From Bacteroidales bacterium UBA1754 (lineage in GTDB: Bacteria > Bacteroidota > Bacteroidia > Bacteroidales > Paludibacteraceae), in assembly GCA_002315615.1 (NCBI GenBank), contig DCHK01000038.1, positions 1-39,231 of the forward strand: 39,231 nucleotides of DNA, given 5' to 3'. This document shows, piece by piece, positions 24,186-32,293 of the stretch. A program made the translations under genes and the position numbers. Numbering within the stretch: the first letter of the stretch is position 1; each line of letters starts with the position of its first letter. The notes under the pieces were generated by a model that saw only the letters and a list, made by a program, of their open reading frames with translations, searched no databases and had not been told where the DNA came from.

Positions 24186-24287
24186 GCGTTTATTTGTTTA
24201 ATCGTTTAATGTTTATTTTTGCCCACCGTCTCCCTAAAGGTGGCGCTTTCAGGTCTTTATGTTTAATGTTTGTTTATTGGTGTTTAG
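24186..24287 (-). repeat. A-rich repeat element with CCACC/GGTGG core (e)
   Basis: Two A-rich segments with words AAACATT, AAACGATT and AATAAAC (minus strand) flank a GC-richer core at 24221-24250 that can fold as GCCCACC with GGTGGCGC. Similar A-rich words lie upstream of purC at 17752-17780. It occupies the gap upstream of uppS. Confidence 0.5.
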
Positions 24288-24302
24288 ATGCCACGCACTC
24301 TT

Positions 24303-24349
24303 TTCTTACTTCTCGTTTCTTGTTTCTCGCTTCTTGTTTCTTGTTTCTA
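24303..24349 (-). repeat. Degenerate 7-bp tandem repeat (d)
   Basis: Read on the minus strand there are at least six heptamers: GAAACAA (three times), GAAGCGA, GAAACGA and GAAGTAA. The array starts immediately after the stop codon of the DUF6089 gene. Confidence 0.7.
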
Positions 24350-25051
24350 TTAATGCTTATTGCAAAATCCTCTACGGAAAATATCAATTGAAATATATGC
24401 CATTGCAATAGAGTATTTATCGTTATTTTTCCACTTAGAAGTGTTTGCTTTATATGGGTTGTCAAGTATCAGACTTTCTTCGTCAACAACATCAAAATCA
24501 TCGATAAACAACGTGTGCAACGACCATTCTACACCAGCATTGAAGCGCCCACCAAACTTAAACTTCATACCTATTCCGTACGGAATATTTATGGTTTTTC
24601 GTTTCATATCTTGATATTGATCGTTGTAGGTAGTCAAACCACATCCCACGAAAATATATGGCGAAAACCATTTGCTATCGCGGTTGTACGAGGGCAATCC
24701 GTAGTCGAAAAAATTAAACTCAAAACGTGCACTGATGTCCATAAACTTGCGTTTGAACGATGCTTCTCGGTTGTCGGGAAATTTATTCTTGAAATCGCGT
24801 GTGTCGCCTACAACTTTGTTTTGCGTAATGGCAAGTTTCAGTGCGTAGCGTGGATTGATGTTGTAACGAAAAAATCCGCCGAAAGACTCTCTTGGAGTGT
24901 GAAATGGCGAATTAGGATTGGCATCGCCCAAGTAGAACGAGCAACCACCTTGCAAACCGAGTTCGCAACTGTACTGGTCTAATCTTCCGTACTGTGCAAA
25001 AGTCGGTAATGTTAAAAATGTTATTATAAAAAGAAAAACAAACTTTTTCAC
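24350..25051 (-). CDS. DUF6089-family outer-membrane beta-barrel protein
   Basis: This 233-residue protein has a signal peptide (ending LPTFAQ). It starts YGRLDQYSCELGLQGGCSFYLGDANPNSPF, the pattern of the DUF6089 barrel family found upstream of uppS-bamA in many Bacteroidota. Later strands include YALKLAITQNKVVGDTRDF, ARFEFNFFDYG, FSPYIFVGCGLTTYN and IPYGIGMKFKFGGRFNAGVEWSLH. The location suggests a role tied to outer-membrane biogenesis, but the function is unknown. The gene is divergent from the Mur ligase and probably starts the transcript with uppS, bamA and the Skp genes. A TAACTTTG box is 83 nt upstream. Confidence 0.85.
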   Translation of the reverse strand: MKKFVFLFIITFLTLPTFAQYGRLDQYSCELGLQGGCSFYLGDANPNSPFHTPRESFGGFFRYNINPRYALKLAITQNKVVGDTRDFKNKFPDNREASFKRKFMDISARFEFNFFDYGLPSYNRDSKWFSPYIFVGCGLTTYNDQYQDMKRKTINIPYGIGMKFKFGGRFNAGVEWSLHTLFIDDFDVVDEESLILDNPYKANTSKWKNNDKYSIAMAYISIDIFRRGFCNKH

Positions 25052-25133
25052 GTCAAAGTATCTATTCTAATAAGAAACGTAGTTTTTGCTAAAAAATTTT
25101 ATCAACGATAAACTATTTTTCTAAAACGAAATG

Positions 25134-25141
25134 CAAAGTTA
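25134..25141 (-). promoter_or_regulatory. Promoter -7 box of the DUF6089-uppS-bamA operon
   Basis: TAACTTTG on the minus strand in the 289-nt divergent region 25052-25340 matches the -7 consensus. The -33 element is not clear. Confidence 0.55.
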
Positions 25142-25289
25142 GTAATTATTAGGTTAAAATTGAAAAAATATTTCTTTGATTTGAAATTTTGAATTTGTAA
25201 ATGTACGCGACAAGGTTTGTGTTTTAGGAAAAATATACATAATTTTGAAAGTCATAAAAATATGAAGTCTAATATGCAAAATGTTGTTA

Positions 25290-25297
25290 TATTTTTG
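25290..25297 (+). promoter_or_regulatory. Promoter -7 box of the Mur ligase operon
   Basis: TATTTTTG, 43 nt upstream of the start codon, matches TAnnTTTG. No TTTG occurs at the expected -33 spacing. Confidence 0.5.
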
Positions 25298-25340
25298 CAA
25301 AATGAAAAAACGATTGAAACGATAATTAAATTATAAATAA

Positions 25341-26720
25341 ATGAAATTCAACGAAATAAAATCATTTTTCTTTGTCGGAATTGCTGGCACAGGAATGAGT
25401 GCAATTGCACAGTATGTGCGTGGATTGGGTAAAAATGTGGCGGGTTCAGACCGATTATTTTCGCCAACCGAAAAAATGGAAATTCAACAGCAATTCGAAA
25501 AAATGGGAATTGGTTGCTTTTTTCAAGATGGAAGTGGCATAACAAAAGAGACACAAGTGGTGGTTGTATCTACTGCAATTGAACAAAGTAATGTGGAATA
25601 TCAAAAGGCATTGCAGTTGGGCATTCCTGTCGTGAAACGTTCGGAAATTTTGGCGATGATAGCCAACCAAACAAAAACGATTGCTGTGGGTGGAACATCG
25701 GGAAAATCAACTACTACTGCAATGATATTTCATATTTTGCAAGAATGTGGCAAATCGCCTTCGCTCATTACGGGTGCGGGATTGGCAACATTGCAACGAC
25801 AAGGTCTTCCTGGCAATGCGTTCAATGGAAATGGCGAATGGTTGGTGATTGAAGCCGATGAATCTGATGGTTCAATAGTAGGTTACGAACCTGAAATTTC
25901 GGTTTTGCTCAATATGGAACGCGACCACAAAGAGTTTGATGAGTTGATAGAGTTGTTCTCAATATTTAAGTCGCACACAAAAAGTGCTTTCGTGGTGAAT
26001 CACGATTGCGACAAGACGCAAGCCCTTTCTGCCGATGTGGCAAACGATTTTTCTGCCGAAGGTGCTGAGGTGGGATTTTCGGGCAGTGATTTTGTGCAAA
26101 ATGGTTTTTCTATTTCGTTCAAAGTAAACGGAAAACTTTGTAAAGTGCCATTGATTGGTCGTCATAATATGGAAAATGCTTTGGCTGCCATTGCAGTATG
26201 TGTCAAGGCAGGCGTTTCGGTAGAAGAAAGTATTGAGGCAATGGCTTCGTTCGAGGGCATTTATCGCCGTACGCAGTTGGTTGGACACAACAAGAAAAGA
26301 AACGTATTTGTGATAGATGATTTTGCTCATAATCCTTCGGAAGTGGCGTGTGCCATCAAGGCGTGTCAAGCCATTGCACCAAGCGTTTTAGCGTATTTCC
26401 AACCACACGGATTTGGTCCGCTACGCTTTATGCACAAAGAATTATCAAAAGAAGTGGCAAATGTGCTTCGCAAGACCGATACGTTTTTCGTGGGCGATGT
26501 CTATTATGCTGGTGGTACAGTGAATAAAGATATTACTGCCGATGTGGTGAGCGATGCAATTATTTCGGATGGGAAAAATGCTGTTTATGCAAAGGATAAA
26601 ACTTTTGCAGAAAAGACGATTTTAGACGCAGTAACTGATGATTGTGTCATATTGGTGATGGGTGCTCGCGACCCTCATTTGACAGATTTTGCTGTGAATA
26701 TTTTTAACAAACTAAATTGA
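25341..26720 (+). CDS. MurC-like Mur ligase, possible paralog
   Basis: The 459-residue protein shows the three-domain Mur ligase layout. The N-terminal Rossmann start FFVGIAGTGMSAIAQYV and GSD resemble MurC, which adds L-Ala to UDP-MurNAc. EADESDGS, RDHKEFDE, GRHNMENALAAIAV, GIYRRTQLVG, DDFAHNPSEV and FQPHGFGPLRF are all close to MurC motifs. The P-loop reads GTSGKST (residues 118-124), where MurC has GTHGKTT and Mpl also keeps a basic or amide residue; the His-to-Ser and Thr-to-Ser changes are notable. DDYAHHP is likewise changed to DDFAHNP. It is not in a dcw cluster, so it is probably a second Mur ligase with a related substrate, such as recycled muramyl peptide. It is the first gene of an operon with a PepSY-like protein, an aminopeptidase and a thioredoxin-like protein. 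Confidence 0.8.
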   Translation: MKFNEIKSFFFVGIAGTGMSAIAQYVRGLGKNVAGSDRLFSPTEKMEIQQQFEKMGIGCFFQDGSGITKETQVVVVSTAIEQSNVEYQKALQLGIPVVKRSEILAMIANQTKTIAVGGTSGKSTTTAMIFHILQECGKSPSLITGAGLATLQRQGLPGNAFNGNGEWLVIEADESDGSIVGYEPEISVLLNMERDHKEFDELIELFSIFKSHTKSAFVVNHDCDKTQALSADVANDFSAEGAEVGFSGSDFVQNGFSISFKVNGKLCKVPLIGRHNMENALAAIAVCVKAGVSVEESIEAMASFEGIYRRTQLVGHNKKRNVFVIDDFAHNPSEVACAIKACQAIAPSVLAYFQPHGFGPLRFMHKELSKEVANVLRKTDTFFVGDVYYAGGTVNKDITADVVSDAIISDGKNAVYAKDKTFAEKTILDAVTDDCVILVMGARDPHLTDFAVNIFNKLN

Positions 26721-26727
26721 TACGAAA

Positions 26728-27168
26728 ATGAAAAAGTTGTTGATTATGGCGTTGGCTTTGCTCTCGTTCTCTTTGACGTGGGCAGATTCTAAAACAAAAA
26801 TTCCGTTCAAAAAATTGCCAGTGGAAGCGCAGACTTTCGTAAAAAAAACTTTCCCAAATAATGACGTGTTGTTGGTGGAAGAAAAGTATGAATACACACA
26901 CGACAAAAAGGAATATAAAGTGGAACTTGAGGGTGATATTGATATTAAATTTGACAAAATGGGTGTGTGGAAAGAAATTGACTGCGACCGTAGCATACTT
27001 CCTTTGAGTGTGATACCAAAGGAAATTCAAAAATTCATTACTTCTACATATCCAAACGATAAAGCAGTGAAAATAGAACGAGACCTTTATGGCTACGAAG
27101 TAAAACTTACAAACGGTAAAGAACTTGTGTTCAACGAGAATGGTGAGTTTATTCGTTTCGACGATTAG
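26728..27168 (+). CDS. PepSY-like periplasmic protein, 146 aa
   Basis: A signal peptide (MKKLLIMALALLSFSLTWA) is followed by two tandem PepSY-like repeats (PF11396 type). The first contains LPVEAQTFVKKTFPNNDVLLVEEKYEY, VELEGDIDIKFDKMGVWKEID; the second contains IPKEIQKFITSTYPNDKAVKIERD, GYEVKLTNGKELVFNENGEFIRFD. Such proteins are common in Bacteroidota periplasm and have a fold related to the beta-lactamase-inhibitor protein; their ligands are unknown. The start lies 7 nt after the Mur ligase stop. A role in the cell-wall compartment fits the neighbour but is not proven. Confidence 0.88.
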   Translation: MKKLLIMALALLSFSLTWADSKTKIPFKKLPVEAQTFVKKTFPNNDVLLVEEKYEYTHDKKEYKVELEGDIDIKFDKMGVWKEIDCDRSILPLSVIPKEIQKFITSTYPNDKAVKIERDLYGYEVKLTNGKELVFNENGEFIRFDD

Positions 27169-27182
27169 CATAGTATAGACTG

Positions 27183-27204
27183 AAAATTCAAAATTCAAAA
27201 TTGG
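27183..27204 (+). repeat. 7-bp tandem repeat (f)
   Basis: Two copies of AAAATTC and one of AAAATTG lie in the gap before the aminopeptidase gene. Its probable TTG start is the last codon-like word of the array. Confidence 0.6.
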
Positions 27205-28940
27205 AAAAAGTTCGTTCGTTGATGGCTTCTCGGGGTGTCGATGCTTTGATGGTTACCGACTCCGACCCTCATTTGTCTGAATATTTGTCGCCACAGTGGA
27301 AAGAACGCTCGTGGCTATCTGGTTTTACAGGCTCAAATGGAATTTTTGTTGTAACTCAAGAAAAAACTGCTTTGCTGACGGATTCTCGTTACGAGTTGCA
27401 GTCTAAATATCAGTTAGGTGATAAGGGTACCGATATTATTACCACAAACAAAATGTCCGATTTGTGCGAATGGTTACGGTTGAATCTTGCACCCGATGCC
27501 AAAGTGTCTTTCAGGGGCGATTGCTTTTCTATAAAGATAATCGAGTCGATTCAAAAATGCTTGACGAGTATGAAATTTTGTTCTATGGATTTGGTTTCGC
27601 CATTGTGGCACGACCGTCCGCAGGAGCAATGTAAACCAATATTTGTCTTGAGAGAAGAATTTTCGGGAGAGTCAATGCTAAAAAAAATATCGCGAGTGCG
27701 TACGCAAATGTCGCAAAGAAATGTGCAGGCATTGTTGCTAACAGCACTCGACGAAATTGCTTGGTTGTTTAATGTTCGTGGTGCTGACGCTAAGAATGTT
27801 CCCTTTGTAGATGCGTTTGCGTTGGTACTTTCCGATGAATGTTACTTTTTTTGCGACAAGCGAAAAATTGATGATGACGTCAATTCTTATTTTTTTGAAA
27901 ATAAGATACAAATTCGAGACATAAATGAATTGTCGGACGTGCTGAAGCAGAAACAAGACGTTTCGATGTGGGCAGACGTGTCAAAATTGAATTTTGAACT
28001 TTATCAGCAAGTGCGTAGTGTGCTGAAGTGTACGTGTCCTACGCCAGTTTGCTATTTTAAGTCTATAAAGAATGAAACGGAAATTTCGGGCATAGAAAAA
28101 GCGTGTGTGTACGATGGCGTTGCGTTGGTGCGATTCAATATTTGGCTCGAAAATGCGTTGGCTTTGGGCGAGAAAATTACCGAAATTTCAGTTGCCCGAA
28201 AGTTGTACGAATTTAGGTCGGTGCAACCTGATTTTTGGGGCGAAAGTTTTGATTCCATAGTGGCGTATGCCGACCACGGCGCAGTGGTGCATTATTCTGC
28301 TACTACCGATAAAGATGTAGAAATTTTACCGAAAAATTTTCTATTGATAGATTCGGGAGGGCAGTATTTTTGCGGTACGACCGACATAACACGAAATTTC
28401 GTATTGGGTGAAATTTCTGAGCAACAAAGGCGAGACTATACATTGGTGTTGAAAGGAAATATAGCCTTGGCTTCTGCCATTTTCCCCGAGGGAACTACGG
28501 GCGCACATCTCGATGTGTTGGCTCGTCAGTTTTTGTGGAAGAACAATTTGAATTACGGACACGGAACGGGACACGGCATAGGACATTTTCTTTCGGTGCA
28601 CGAAGGTCCACAAGCCATCAGATGCGACCAAAACGCTGTGGCACTAAAACCAGGAATGCTCACTTCAGACGAGCCAGGCATTTATCGCGAGGGCGAGTAC
28701 GGCATTCGTTTGGAGAATATGATTTTGACAGAAAATTATACTAAATCGGATTTTGGTTCGTTTTTTCATTTTAGAACATTAACTTTGTTCCCGTTTGAAA
28801 AACAAGCGATAGATTTCTCGTTGCTCAGTGATGATGAAAAATTGTGGTTGAAAAACTACAATGCAGAAATTTGGACAAAATTGAGTCCTTCGCTCAGCGA
28901 GGAGGAAAAACAGTGGTTGAAAGAAAAAATAAATTATTAG
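27201..28940 (+). CDS. pepP: Xaa-Pro aminopeptidase (aminopeptidase P, M24B)
   Basis: The enzyme releases N-terminal residues that precede proline. Of its 579 residues, the first about 300 are the two non-catalytic creatinase-like domains (DPHLSEYLSPQWKERSWLSGFTGSNG is a signature of the long form) and the rest is the pita-bread metallopeptidase. Metal ligands seen are Asp384 (IDSGG), Asp395 (TTDITR), a His in the HGTGHGIGH segment 454-462, and Glu in TSDEPGIY and RLENM. A C-terminal domain of about 60 residues is usual for this type. No ATG exists upstream; TTG 27201 gives the expected first helix, while ATG 27222 would remove seven residues. It lies 32 nt after the PepSY-like gene and 8 nt before the next gene. 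Confidence 0.92.
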   Translation: MEKVRSLMASRGVDALMVTDSDPHLSEYLSPQWKERSWLSGFTGSNGIFVVTQEKTALLTDSRYELQSKYQLGDKGTDIITTNKMSDLCEWLRLNLAPDAKVSFRGDCFSIKIIESIQKCLTSMKFCSMDLVSPLWHDRPQEQCKPIFVLREEFSGESMLKKISRVRTQMSQRNVQALLLTALDEIAWLFNVRGADAKNVPFVDAFALVLSDECYFFCDKRKIDDDVNSYFFENKIQIRDINELSDVLKQKQDVSMWADVSKLNFELYQQVRSVLKCTCPTPVCYFKSIKNETEISGIEKACVYDGVALVRFNIWLENALALGEKITEISVARKLYEFRSVQPDFWGESFDSIVAYADHGAVVHYSATTDKDVEILPKNFLLIDSGGQYFCGTTDITRNFVLGEISEQQRRDYTLVLKGNIALASAIFPEGTTGAHLDVLARQFLWKNNLNYGHGTGHGIGHFLSVHEGPQAIRCDQNAVALKPGMLTSDEPGIYREGEYGIRLENMILTENYTKSDFGSFFHFRTLTLFPFEKQAIDFSLLSDDEKLWLKNYNAEIWTKLSPSLSEEEKQWLKEKINY

Positions 28941-28948
28941 TAAACAAA

Positions 28949-30379
28949 ATGAAAAAAGTACTTTTATTATCGTTGATTTTTTGTTTGTCGTTGCCAGTTT
29001 TTTCGGCTAATAAACAGAAAGGTTACAAAATTGAAATAGTAGCACCGCAACTGAAAAATCACAATATAAACTTGGGCGTTTATTTTTATGGAAAACTATA
29101 TTCGCGAGATTCTGTAATGCTCGATGATAAAGGAATGGGCGCATTTCAAAAAGACAAAGTATTGCCAGAAGGAATGTATGTGGTTTATTATTCCAACAGC
29201 GATTATTTCGATGTGTTGATGTCAGACGACCAAACGTTCAAAATTCAAATTGATACAACCGATTTCTCTAAAAATGTATATACCGATGCCGAGCAGACAA
29301 AAGTTTTTGCCGAGTATGTTAATTTTTTGGGAGAATGTAGAAAAGAAGTGAAACGCATAAACGAAGATAAAAAAGAGAAAAACGAGGAAAAGAAAACCGA
29401 GGCAATTTCGGCAATAGATAATATGGTGAAAGAAAAACAAAATGCTCTAAAAACCGCATACGCAGGAAAAACTTTGGGCATATTTCTTTCGGCTACCGAC
29501 CAAATAGATGTACCAAAATTTGAAGAAATTGAAAATGATTCTATTCGTAGAGTAAAAAAATATTATTGGTATCGCGAACATTATTTTGACAATATCAACT
29601 TGAGTGACCCACGCTTGGTTTATAGTCCATTTTTGGAGCCAAAAGTAACGCAGTACGTCGAGCAAGTTATTCCGCAAATGCCCGACACGTTGAGTATAGA
29701 AATTGTGAAACTCATTGAAAAAACAAAAGGCGATACGCTTACATTTCAAAATATGTTGAGCAATATGCTGAATTATGCCGTGAAAAGCAATGTAATGGGA
29801 ATGGACAGAGTTACACTTACACTTGCCGAAAAATATTATCTTTCGGGCGAAGCATATTGGGCAGATTCTACTTTGCTTTCGCAGTTGAGCGATGAAGTAA
29901 AAAAAATAAAGTATAACCAAGTTGGCGACCCAGCACGCGACCTCGTGGTAGAGACATTCGAGGGCGAAAAAATTCGTGTCAGCACACTGAATGCCGATTA
30001 TATTCTGTTGTTTTTCTTCGAACCTTCGTGCGGACATTGCAAAGTGGAAACGCCAAAACTTTACAAGGAAATTTATCAAAAATATAAAGACCAAAGTCTT
30101 GAAATTGTATGTTTCTACATTCAGCAAGACCGTGATGAATGGAAAGAATTTCTCGACAAAAACGACCTGTATGGTTGGCGCAACGTATGGGACCCAAATC
30201 GTGAGTCGTATTTTTGGTATTTCTACGATGTGAGTACAACGCCTGGAGTTTATCTAATTGACAAAGACAGAAATATTTTGGCTAAAAAAATCAGTGTCGA
30301 AACATTGGACGGCATTTTGGCAAACGAGTTTGGAATGGAAAAAACCAACTTTGAGAAAAATAAAGACGAGAAAAAATAG
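28949..30379 (+). CDS. TlpA/thioredoxin-like protein with DUF4369/DUF5106-like N-terminus
   Basis: I start at ATG 28949, which gives the signal peptide MKKVLLLSLIFCLSLPVFSA. The longer frame from 28844 lies inside the aminopeptidase gene. Residues about 24-110 form a beta domain like DUF4369 (YKIEIVAPQLKNHNINLGVYFYGKLY). Then come a Lys/Glu-rich helical stretch and a helical DUF5106-like middle. The C-terminal domain (about 325-470) is a thioredoxin fold with CGHC at residues 361-364 in FFFEPSCGHCKVETP and a cis-Pro at TTPGVYLIDKD. Such proteins work as periplasmic thiol reductases or disulfide handlers. The substrate is unknown. It ends the Mur ligase operon. Confidence 0.87.
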   Translation: MKKVLLLSLIFCLSLPVFSANKQKGYKIEIVAPQLKNHNINLGVYFYGKLYSRDSVMLDDKGMGAFQKDKVLPEGMYVVYYSNSDYFDVLMSDDQTFKIQIDTTDFSKNVYTDAEQTKVFAEYVNFLGECRKEVKRINEDKKEKNEEKKTEAISAIDNMVKEKQNALKTAYAGKTLGIFLSATDQIDVPKFEEIENDSIRRVKKYYWYREHYFDNINLSDPRLVYSPFLEPKVTQYVEQVIPQMPDTLSIEIVKLIEKTKGDTLTFQNMLSNMLNYAVKSNVMGMDRVTLTLAEKYYLSGEAYWADSTLLSQLSDEVKKIKYNQVGDPARDLVVETFEGEKIRVSTLNADYILLFFFEPSCGHCKVETPKLYKEIYQKYKDQSLEIVCFYIQQDRDEWKEFLDKNDLYGWRNVWDPNRESYFWYFYDVSTTPGVYLIDKDRNILAKKISVETLDGILANEFGMEKTNFEKNKDEKK

Positions 30380-30432
30380 ACCATAGGATTTGCCGAAGAA
30401 ATTTTTATTGTGAATTCTTCAAATTCTTTTTG

Positions 30433-30440
30433 TAACTTTG
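30433..30440 (+). promoter_or_regulatory. Promoter -7 box of the DUF1599-tpiA operon
   Basis: TAACTTTG, 19 nt upstream of the start codon, matches TAnnTTTG; a weak ATTG lies 22 nt before it. Confidence 0.6.
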
Positions 30441-30459
30441 CGCACGAAAAGTTGAAAAA

Positions 30460-31002
30460 ATGACTAAAACAGAGCAACAGTTCGATGTAATTATTCCGAA
30501 GTGCCGAGAAATCTTCGAGAAAAAGATGAAAGATTACGGTCCTTCGTGGCGAATTATGCGTCCGCAAACCATCAACGACCAACTTTTTATTAAAGCGAAA
30601 CGTATTCGCGAAATTGAAACTACGGGCGAAAATCTTGTTGGCGATAGCATTTATAGCGAACTTATGGCTATTGTAAACTATTGCGTGATGGGTTTGGTGC
30701 AACTCGAAATTGGTTATGCCGATTCTGTTGATATGTCAAGCGAAAAGGCGATGGAATTTTACAACAAATATATCCAACAAGCCAAAGATTTGATGTTGAT
30801 AAAGAACCACGATTATGGCGAAGCGTGGCGCGATATGTTTCCTACTTCCTACACCGATTTTATTCTTACAAAAATAGAACGTAACAAGTCGATTGTGGCT
30901 AATGACGGGAAAACATTGGTGAGCGAAGGTGCAGATGCAAACTATTTCGACATTATCAATTATGCCATTTTTGGACTGATAAAAATAGAGTTCAATGAAT
31001 AA
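30460..31002 (+). CDS. DUF1599 domain protein with internal duplication
   Basis: The 180-residue cytosolic protein is made of two related halves. The first has KMKDYGPSWRIMRPQTINDQ, ELMAIVNYCVMGLVQLE; the second has KNHDYGEAWRDMFPTSYTDF, DIINYAIFGLIKIE. Each half is one DUF1599 (PF07659) unit, a family sometimes linked to nucleotide modification. The regularly placed Asp-Tyr-Gly and Glu residues could bind metal or nucleotide, but this is inference. The stop overlaps the next gene by 8 nt. The order DUF1599, DoxX-like, tpiA is conserved in Bacteroidales. Confidence 0.88.
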   Translation: MTKTEQQFDVIIPKCREIFEKKMKDYGPSWRIMRPQTINDQLFIKAKRIREIETTGENLVGDSIYSELMAIVNYCVMGLVQLEIGYADSVDMSSEKAMEFYNKYIQQAKDLMLIKNHDYGEAWRDMFPTSYTDFILTKIERNKSIVANDGKTLVSEGADANYFDIINYAIFGLIKIEFNE

Positions 31003-32293
31003 ATCAATAAAAATAGCCGCTTATATATGCCGTTATCTTTTGGCGGCTACGTTCCTTTTTTCGGGTTTCGTAAAAGCGGTCGATCCACTTGGAACTACCT
31101 ATAAAATTGAAGATTACCTTACAGCATTCGGCTCGTTTTTCGAGTTTTTTGTGCCAATTGCATTCCCACTTTCAATGATGCTTATCGCATTTGAGTTTGT
31201 GCTTGGATTTAATTTGCTATTCGGTATTTCGCTGAAAAAAACAGGTCGTTTGGTACTATTGCTTTTGTCATTTATGACGCCACTGACACTTTATATTGCC
31301 ATCAAGAATCCGGTGTCGGACTGTGGATGCTTTGGCGATGCACTTGTTATTAGCAATTGGCAGACGTTTTGGAAGAACGTTGTACTCATTTCTATGGCAA
31401 TCTTCTTTGTTTGGAAAGGCGGATTTATGCGACCATTTGTGGCAACGCCGACTCGTTTCTTATTAGAGTTATTTGCGATATTTTTCCTTTTCGCATTGAT
31501 GTTGCACTGCTATTTCCACTTGCCGATTTTCGATTTTCGTCCGTACAGCATAGGCACACATATTCCAGACAAGATGGTTTTGCCCGAAAATGCAAAACAA
31601 GATGTGTACGAAACAATTTTTGTGTATGAAAAAGATGGGGTAGAGAAAGAATTTCCGTTCGATGGTGTGAATATGCCTGACGTGGATTCTACTTGGACAT
31701 TCGTAACGCAAAAATCGACGCTTTTGCAAAAAGGTGATGTCGCTCCAATTCACGATTTTTCTATTGACGTGGAAAATCAAGGAGATTTGACCGAAGCAGT
31801 TCTTAACGACAATGGTTATACATTTTTGCTCGTTTCGGGCAAATTGGAAAATGCTACTTTGCGTAAATCTTTTGAAATAAATGATATTTATGATTATGCA
31901 AAGGCAAATGGATATAAATTTTACTGCTTGAATTCTTCGCTCGAAAGAGATCAAGAGGATTATCGCGACGAAACAGGTGCAGAATATCCGTTTGCTACGA
32001 CCGACTATATTACGCTGAAAACAATAGTTCGTTCAAATCCTGGACTTGTGCTTTTGAAAGGTGGAACGGTGTTGAATAAGTGGCATTACAACGACTTGCC
32101 TAAATTTGAAGAACCATTGGAAAATTCCGAATTAGGACAAGTGAAAGATGTCAACAATACAAAAGTGTTGATTGTGGTGTTGGTGTTGTTGTTCGCTCCT
32201 GCATTTATTTTAGTTGCTTTTGACAAGACTATTCGTAAAATATATAATTTAATAAAAAATCGTAAAAATGAGAAAAAAGATTGTAGCAGGTAA
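30995..32293 (+). CDS. DoxX/MauE-like membrane protein (BT_3928 family)
   Basis: This 432-residue protein has four N-terminal transmembrane helices (residues about 7-170) of the DoxX/MauE type, with LAATFLFSGFVKAVDPLGT and the motif DCGCFGDAL, which holds the Cys110/Cys112 pair. MauE-like proteins relate to disulfide exchange across the membrane. The middle (about 190-380) is a soluble domain outside the membrane, with FLLVSGKLENA and a thioredoxin-fold feel (LVLLKGGTVLNKWHYNDLP). A last helix (VLIVVLVLLFAPAFILVAF) anchors the C-terminus. It overlaps DUF1599 by 8 nt and tpiA by 26 nt. The periplasmic thioredoxin-like gene just upstream could be a partner. Confidence 0.85.
   Translation: MNKSIKIAAYICRYLLAATFLFSGFVKAVDPLGTTYKIEDYLTAFGSFFEFFVPIAFPLSMMLIAFEFVLGFNLLFGISLKKTGRLVLLLLSFMTPLTLYIAIKNPVSDCGCFGDALVISNWQTFWKNVVLISMAIFFVWKGGFMRPFVATPTRFLLELFAIFFLFALMLHCYFHLPIFDFRPYSIGTHIPDKMVLPENAKQDVYETIFVYEKDGVEKEFPFDGVNMPDVDSTWTFVTQKSTLLQKGDVAPIHDFSIDVENQGDLTEAVLNDNGYTFLLVSGKLENATLRKSFEINDIYDYAKANGYKFYCLNSSLERDQEDYRDETGAEYPFATTDYITLKTIVRSNPGLVLLKGGTVLNKWHYNDLPKFEEPLENSELGQVKDVNNTKVLIVVLVLLFAPAFILVAFDKTIRKIYNLIKNRKNEKKDCSR

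Noticed and set aside
24303..24349. A CRISPR-like or microsatellite phase-variation tract
   Set aside because: Units are only 7 bp, degenerate and without spacers; the array lies between genes, so frame switching does not apply. Reported instead as a repeat family.
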